Source: Geitlerinema sp. BBD 1991-9 (GTDB lineage: Bacteria > Cyanobacteriota > Cyanobacteriia > Cyanobacteriales > Geitlerinemataceae). Taken from it: a stretch of DNA of 37,909 nucleotides. This document shows positions 34,080-37,909 of the stretch, piece after piece (the stretch's first letter is position 1; each line of letters opens with the position of its first letter). The stretch covers positions 1 to 37,909 of the forward strand of contig LWRO01000039.1 of the NCBI GenBank assembly GCA_001657325.1. The letters are read 5' to 3'. A program made the translations under genes and the position numbers. Under the pieces are notes generated by a model, which was given only the letters and a program-made list of their open reading frames with translations, was not told the origin of the DNA and did not search any database.

Positions 34080-34556
34080 ATGAGCCTAGACACGATTTCC
34101 GACGTAGAAGTTCGCCCTGCCGGACAAAAAGGCTTGGGAGTCTTCGCGACCCGGAATTTTCGGCCGGGCGAAACGGTGGTTGTCGGACGCCGAGTGTGCG
34201 TCTTACCCCATCGCACGATCTACTCTATTCAAGTCGATTGGAACGTCCACGTCGAGATAGACGAACCGGCCGTTCGGATCAATCACGCTTATGAGCCGAA
34301 TACTGGCGTGCGCGATAATCAGTGGGGAGCTTACGATTTTATCGCCCTGCGGGAGATCGAAGCCGGTGAAGAAATCACCTTTGACTACGAAACCACGGAA
34401 AGCGAATTTACGGAAGATTTCCAACGTTGCTGTCCGCCACGTCTGGAACGGAACGCGGATACGCATCGGGGATTTCAATCGATCCCCCCCGAGGTCAGAG
34501 CCAAGTACGGCGAATTTATTGCCAACTATTTGAAAGCTCCATCGGATGCTCGGTAG
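34080..34556 (+). CDS. SET domain protein (putative lysine methyltransferase)
   Basis: This 158-residue protein consists of a compact SET domain, a SAM-dependent lysine methyltransferase fold best known from eukaryotic chromatin enzymes. Motifs: KGLGVFATRNFRPGETV (17-33), RINHAYEPNTG (67-76, the NH...PN SAM-binding signature), and GEEITFDYET (96-105, catalytic Tyr). A degenerate post-SET-like tail has paired cysteines (RCCPP) and RGF but lacks the full zinc-binding CxC pattern. The target protein is unknown. The ATG at 34080 has GGAACG upstream. It starts 83 bases from the divergent transporter fusion. The domain call is firm; the activity is inferred. Confidence 0.9.
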   Translation: MSLDTISDVEVRPAGQKGLGVFATRNFRPGETVVVGRRVCVLPHRTIYSIQVDWNVHVEIDEPAVRINHAYEPNTGVRDNQWGAYDFIALREIEAGEEITFDYETTESEFTEDFQRCCPPRLERNADTHRGFQSIPPEVRAKYGEFIANYLKAPSDAR

Positions 34557-34787
34557 CATGGGATGGACTCTCATGTGAGGGAACACTCGACCCGAGCTTC
34601 TCAATTTCCGAATTCGATCGTTCGATCGACGGACAGATTGGCGTTGACTGCCGATTTTGACCCGAACGAGACACTTCGCGCGTCGTGCGAGATGCATCAC
34701 GAGATGTGACTCGATCGTTCGGAATGTTGTGAGAAGTATTGTCGTTCGATCGAACGCTGACTTGAGGCGATCTCGATCGATGACAAG

Positions 34788-34809
34788 CCGGTTACGAACC
34801 GGTTACGAA
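34788..34809. repeat. Perfect 11-base tandem duplication CCGGTTACGAA
   Basis: Two adjacent identical copies (34788-34798, 34799-34809) lie in non-coding DNA after the SET gene. No function is evident. Confidence 0.7.
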
Positions 34810-34882
34810 TTAACGAACTTGCCCAGGGAGTCGGGGAATTTTCGAGTCCTCGCCAGCAATCGCATCAGGACAGCATCTTACA

Positions 34883-34920
34883 GTGAAGGGTTATAGCGTG
34901 AAGGGTATAGCGTAAAGGGT
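34883..34920. repeat. 14/15-base tandem repeat
   Basis: GTGAAGGGTTATAGC (34883-34897), GTGAAGGGTATAGC (34898-34911) and a partial GTAAAGGGT (34912-34920). GTGAAG-type tandem repeats of this kind are common in cyanobacterial spacers. Confidence 0.7.
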
Positions 34921-35467
34921 CAAAAGTTGAGAAATTCGATCGCGCTATGCTCTTCTCCTTTTTCATTCCCAGAATGTCAGCCATGAAGGTTCCGAACATT
35001 GCCGACAGCACGAGCCTAACCCCTTCAAACGTCCACGCAGAAATCCCGCGATGCTTGGGAGTATTGCCGTCTGAAATCTGGAACGAGTTGGGGACTCTGA
35101 CCGGAAGGCTGCTAACCCATCGACAGATGCGATCGATCTGTGGGTGGGAGAAAGGCAAGATCTCACCCGCCCTGGAACGAGAATCGCCTCGATCTTGGGC
35201 GTTGGCTCTGGAGGGGACTGCGGCTGACGACGTATCGCGCGCGCAGTCCGGTTACGGCATCCTCTTGGAGAAAGATAACGGAAATGCGTTTGGCGGTTTC
35301 GATCGGGTTGTGTTGGACGCTGGCGGCAATGCAGTGAGAAACATCCGGGCAAGACTGAGCGATTGACGGAGGAAGCTTTGGACGACCCACCCAAATTCTA
35401 GATCTGGCGAGGACGGCAGTTTAACACCCGTTGCGACAGTCTCGAATTCCTCTGCTATCGAACATCG

Positions 35468-35501
35468 GTGGCCGATAAAATGTCACCGCTAGGTCGGCCA
35501 C
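35468..35501. promoter_or_regulatory. Inverted repeat upstream of the adenylate cyclase gene
   Basis: Perfect 8-base arms GTGGCCGA (35468-35475) and TCGGCCAC (35494-35501) enclose an 18-base spacer, 75 bases before the cyclase ATG. It could be an operator for a dimeric regulator or an RNA hairpin in the leader. It does not match the TGTGA-N6-TCACA CRP consensus. Confidence 0.45.
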
Positions 35502-35576
35502 TTTGGCTAATGAAAAAGGAACCGATAATAATAAAAACATCCAGTGCGTCGTTCGCGTGCCGTAGCGATAGAACTG

Positions 35577-37637
35577 ATGAACTATCCTCTCCCTCGATTG
35601 TCCGTTTTACCCCATATCGAATTCATTACCATCGACGATCGATTTGCCGTCGTTGCCGCGTCCGAACGGGCGGCGCAATTTGTGGGGGAAGGTGCAACGC
35701 TCGATCGAGACACTGATATTTTCACCGTGTTGCCGGAACTGTTCGGTCTCGAAGAGGTTTTGAACGCAATTCGCACGGGGGAGCAAGAGCATTTCGAGCT
35801 TCCTGCCATCGCCCGCATCGATGCTGACGGAACTGCCTGCTATCTCGATCTCTACGTCACGCGCGATACCGAACATAGCTGTGCCGATTCGTCGAGCGAG
35901 GAAATGCAATTGGTTCTGTTTCTCGAAGACGTAACGCATCGAATGCAGCTCGAGCAAACCCTCGTTCAGTCGTCGAACGAGATGAGTTTGTTGATCGAAC
36001 GATTGTCGGCATCGGAAGCCTACGCCGAACAAATCGTTCGATCGATGCCCGATGCCCTGATCGTCACAAAGCTATCGGGAACGATCGTTAAAACGAATTC
36101 CTACACCCTCGATTTACTCGGTTATGAGGAAGCCGAACTGATCGATCGACCGCTGGTCGACATTCTCGACGATCGAAATTTCGATATCTCGGAAATTCAG
36201 CGGTTTCTGTTTGAGGACGAAGGGGAAGTCCTGAAAAAAATCGAGCTGGTGTGTACGTGCAAAGACAACCGAAAAGCCATTGTCTCGTTTTCTTGTGCCG
36301 TCAAACCCGCTGGCACGGACGAACCCGCCCAGTTAATCTATATCGGTCGCGATATTACGAAAAGCTATCGCGCTCAACGGCGGCTCATGGCACAAAACAC
36401 GGTCACGAGCGTTCTTTCGATGGCGCACAGTTTCACCGAAGCCTTACCGAAACTCCTGCAAGGGCTGTGCGAAGGACTTGATTGGGATATTTGCGAATTT
36501 TGGCAGCCTTCGCGACCGATGGAGGACAACAACGCAAGCCCACCCAGCCTGCACTGTGTCGATTTGTGGGCGAAGCCGTTTGTCGATACGTCGCAGTGGA
36601 GTCACGTCGCGTTTGCGGAAAGATGCTCTTGGGTGGAAGCGTCCTGGCAACAATGCGAGGTTCTTTGGCGATCGGTCTCGGATGGCGAGCTAGCCAGCGA
36701 GCGAACGTCCGTCGCCAAATCGCTTTTGTTAGACACGATGATGTTTTGTCCGCTACGGGTTGGCGAGGAACAAATTGGCGTGTTGGGGCTATTTTCTCAA
36801 AGTACTCTCGATCGAGATGAAGAACTGGTTCAAATGATGGAAACCGTCGGCAACCAGATCGGTCAGTTTTTCCAGCGCAAGCTGGCGGAAGAAGCCCTCC
36901 GCCAGGAACAAATCAAAACGGAAAAGCTTTTGCTCAACATCCTTCCAGCTGCTATTGCCGAACGCTTGAAAGACGAACCGACGACGATTGCGGACAATTA
37001 CACGGAAGTGACGATTCTGTTTGCCGATATCGTCGGGTTTACCAAGCTTTCCTCTCAAATTCCGGCGACAGAGTTGGTTCAGTTGCTCAATCACGTCTTT
37101 TCGGCCTTCGATCGACTGTCGGAGCGCCACGGTTTAGAAAAAATTAAAACCATCGGTGACGCTTACATGGTCGTCGGCGGACTCCCCCAACCGCGCAGCG
37201 ACCACGCCGAAGCGATCGCGCAAATGGCCTTAGACATGCAACTGGTCATCACGGAATTCAACCGTCAAACCCATAGTTCCCTCGATATTCGCATTGGCAT
37301 TCACTCGGGGCCGGTCGTTGCTGGGGTAATCGGCTTGAAAAAATTCGTCTACGATCTCTGGGGCGATACGGTTAACACTGCCAGTCGGATGGAATCTCAC
37401 GGGATCGCCGGACAAATTCAAGTCTCGGCCGAAACCCACACGCGCCTCCGTCATAAGTTCGTGCTAACTGAGCGGGGCACGATTGACATTAAGGGCAAAG
37501 GAACGATGAAGACGTATCTCCTCCTCGGACAACGCGGTAGCGAGGAAGCCAGAGATCGCCCGACTCATCTCCCGCCCACGCTGCAAGCCAATCGAGACAT
37601 CGCCGAACTCATTCAGCGAAAACTGAAAGAAAAGTAG
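35577..37637 (+). CDS. Class III adenylate cyclase with PAS and GAF sensor domains
   Basis: This 686-residue soluble cyclase makes cAMP. A PAS-like N-terminal domain (about 10-125) is followed by a second PAS domain (about 150-265, SMPDALIVTKLSGTIVKTN, IGRDITK), a divergent GAF domain (about 275-435), a short coiled linker (about 434-455) with LLLNILPAAIAERLK, and the catalytic domain (about 472-650). Metal aspartates are D484 (FADIVGFT) and D528 (IGDAY). K524 and D593 (YDLWGD) are the pair that selects adenine. N600 and R604 are also present, so a complete adenylate cyclase site is seen. I take the ATG at 35577; a GTG at 35544 would add 11 residues. No membrane segment is present. Redox, light or small-ligand sensing is possible but unassigned. 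A terminator follows directly. Confidence 0.93.
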   Translation: MNYPLPRLSVLPHIEFITIDDRFAVVAASERAAQFVGEGATLDRDTDIFTVLPELFGLEEVLNAIRTGEQEHFELPAIARIDADGTACYLDLYVTRDTEHSCADSSSEEMQLVLFLEDVTHRMQLEQTLVQSSNEMSLLIERLSASEAYAEQIVRSMPDALIVTKLSGTIVKTNSYTLDLLGYEEAELIDRPLVDILDDRNFDISEIQRFLFEDEGEVLKKIELVCTCKDNRKAIVSFSCAVKPAGTDEPAQLIYIGRDITKSYRAQRRLMAQNTVTSVLSMAHSFTEALPKLLQGLCEGLDWDICEFWQPSRPMEDNNASPPSLHCVDLWAKPFVDTSQWSHVAFAERCSWVEASWQQCEVLWRSVSDGELASERTSVAKSLLLDTMMFCPLRVGEEQIGVLGLFSQSTLDRDEELVQMMETVGNQIGQFFQRKLAEEALRQEQIKTEKLLLNILPAAIAERLKDEPTTIADNYTEVTILFADIVGFTKLSSQIPATELVQLLNHVFSAFDRLSERHGLEKIKTIGDAYMVVGGLPQPRSDHAEAIAQMALDMQLVITEFNRQTHSSLDIRIGIHSGPVVAGVIGLKKFVYDLWGDTVNTASRMESHGIAGQIQVSAETHTRLRHKFVLTERGTIDIKGKGTMKTYLLLGQRGSEEARDRPTHLPPTLQANRDIAELIQRKLKEK

Positions 37638-37659
37638 GAAAACCTCTTTGCGGTTTTCC
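37637..37659 (+). terminator. Hairpin terminator of the cyclase gene
   Basis: GGAAAACC (37637-37644) and GGTTTTCC (37652-37659) form an 8-base stem with a 7-base loop that begins at the last base of the stop codon. No long T-run follows, but the stem itself ends T-rich. Confidence 0.65.
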
Positions 37660-37686
37660 CTAAGCTCTGAGAACGGTTTTGAGCAA

Positions 37687-37771
37687 CGGAGAGGGGGAGA
37701 TTCGAACTCCCGGAAGCTTTCACTTCATCCGATTTCAAGTCGGACGCAATCGACCACTCTGCCACCTCTCC
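37687..37771 (-). tRNA. tRNA-Ser (anticodon UGA)
   Basis: The minus strand folds as a class II tRNA of 85 nucleotides. The acceptor stem is GGAGAGG (37765-37771) with CCTCTCC (37688-37694) plus discriminator G at 37687. The D-arm region is GCAGAGTGGTCGATTGC. The anticodon stem-loop TCCGA-CTTGAAA-TCGGA gives anticodon TGA. A long variable arm is present, and the T-loop is TTCGAAT. CCA is not encoded. It reads serine UCA/UCG-family codons. It lies opposite to and downstream of the cyclase gene. Confidence 0.95.
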
Positions 37772-37792
37772 AGATAGCCTGAAGTTTATCAT

Positions 37793-37830
37793 TTGACACC
37801 CTCACCGTCCTTCCAGGGCGGTGATTCCCA
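37793..37830 (-). mobile_element. Probable IS200/IS605-type right end, element running past the window edge
   Basis: The stem CACCGTCCT (37803-37811) / AGGGCGGTG (37815-37823) with a 3-base loop is preceded by TTGACACCCT and followed by ATTCCC. On the minus strand this reads GGGAATCACCGCCCTGG...GGTGAGGGTGTCAA, a form I associate with the right-end hairpin and guide-RNA 3' part of cyanobacterial IS200/IS605 (TnpB) elements. The body of any element would lie to the right, outside the window; no TnpB coding is visible in the remaining 80 bases. Confidence 0.45.
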
Positions 37831-37909
37831 AACCTCACGATTTGGCTTCCTGTTTCTGTCCCTTGCGGGTTTTTCGCAACAGCTATCCTGGGCGCAATGC
37901 CTTTCAAGT

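Larger units (their letters stand above)
34557..35467. other. Unassigned 0.9 kb region with tandem repeats
   Basis: No gene can be assigned with confidence. There is a perfect 11-base tandem repeat CCGGTTACGAA at 34788-34798 and 34799-34809, and a 14/15-base tandem GTGAAGGGTTATAGC / GTGAAGGGTATAGC / GTAAAGGGT at 34883-34920. From about 34947 to 35394, overlapping frames of 75 to 143 codons are open on both strands without family hallmarks. One minus-strand frame (34865-35158) contains a hydrophobic stretch near SAMFGTFMADILGMKK. A decayed gene with frameshifts is one reading; chance open frames are another. Confidence 0.4.

Noticed and set aside
34947-35366. 139-codon plus-strand frame
   Set aside because: It has no family features, and the opposite strand is equally open over the same DNA, so I could not choose a real frame.
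1-37909. CRISPR array, phage module or toxin-antitoxin pair
   Set aside because: No regularly spaced 25-40 base repeats were seen, there are no phage structural or integrase genes, and the lone RHH protein has no toxin partner beside it.

Overview
This 37.9 kb window is chromosomal DNA from a cyanobacterium. The evidence is an ApcF-type allophycocyanin subunit, a glnA gene with a textbook NtcA-activated promoter, a GluR0-type glutamate-receptor channel, several small families typical of cyanobacteria (DUF2949, DUF5340, CPP1-like), ctaCDE/ctaAB respiratory genes, and very frequent CGATCG-containing words (HIP1-like). Most of the window is core chromosome with short operons. The accessory parts are a type IIL restriction-modification gene at the left end and a probable IS200/IS605 terminus beyond a tRNA gene at the right end.

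Layout, left to right. 1-3594: the 3' end of an unknown gene, a fold-back repeat, an MmeI-like fused restriction-methylation enzyme and two inverted-repeat elements. 3595-9742: the aa3-type cytochrome c oxidase locus, with ctaC-ctaD-ctaE on the minus strand and the heme A genes ctaA-ctaB diverging on the plus strand; its intergenic gaps carry several kinds of short tandem repeat. 9785-11887: an unusual 700-residue receptor channel that joins a glycine-betaine-binding-type domain to a complete GluR0-like module (S1, pore with TVGYG filter, S2). 12106-16049: a DUF192 lipoprotein, DUF2949, a class V aminotransferase (photorespiratory type), DUF5340 and trpC. 16535-23891: mgtE with a tightly linked secreted EF-hand/cysteine protein, an M24 peptidase, an exported TPR protein, a DUF790 (Bax1-like) nuclease, a ribbon-helix-helix protein, a CPP1-like membrane J-domain protein and a HAD phosphatase. 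24449-30710: ksgA, apcF, glnA, an AlaC-like aminotransferase and a GldA-like dehydrogenase in one operon, and a hypothetical protein. 30787-37771: a transporter/HEAT/cyclic-nucleotide-binding fusion, a SET-domain protein, about 1 kb of unassigned repeat-bearing DNA, a PAS-GAF class III adenylate cyclase and tRNA-Ser(UGA).

How the genes work together: ctaA and ctaB make heme A for the CtaCDE oxidase they flank. glnA shows nitrogen control. The adenylate cyclase lies close to a protein with a cyclic-nucleotide-binding domain, so a local cAMP circuit is possible but unproven. The most notable item is the betaine-domain/GluR0 channel fusion, which looks like a ligand-gated potassium channel with an added osmolyte-binding-type domain. 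Gene assignments rest on motif recognition by eye; no database search was run.
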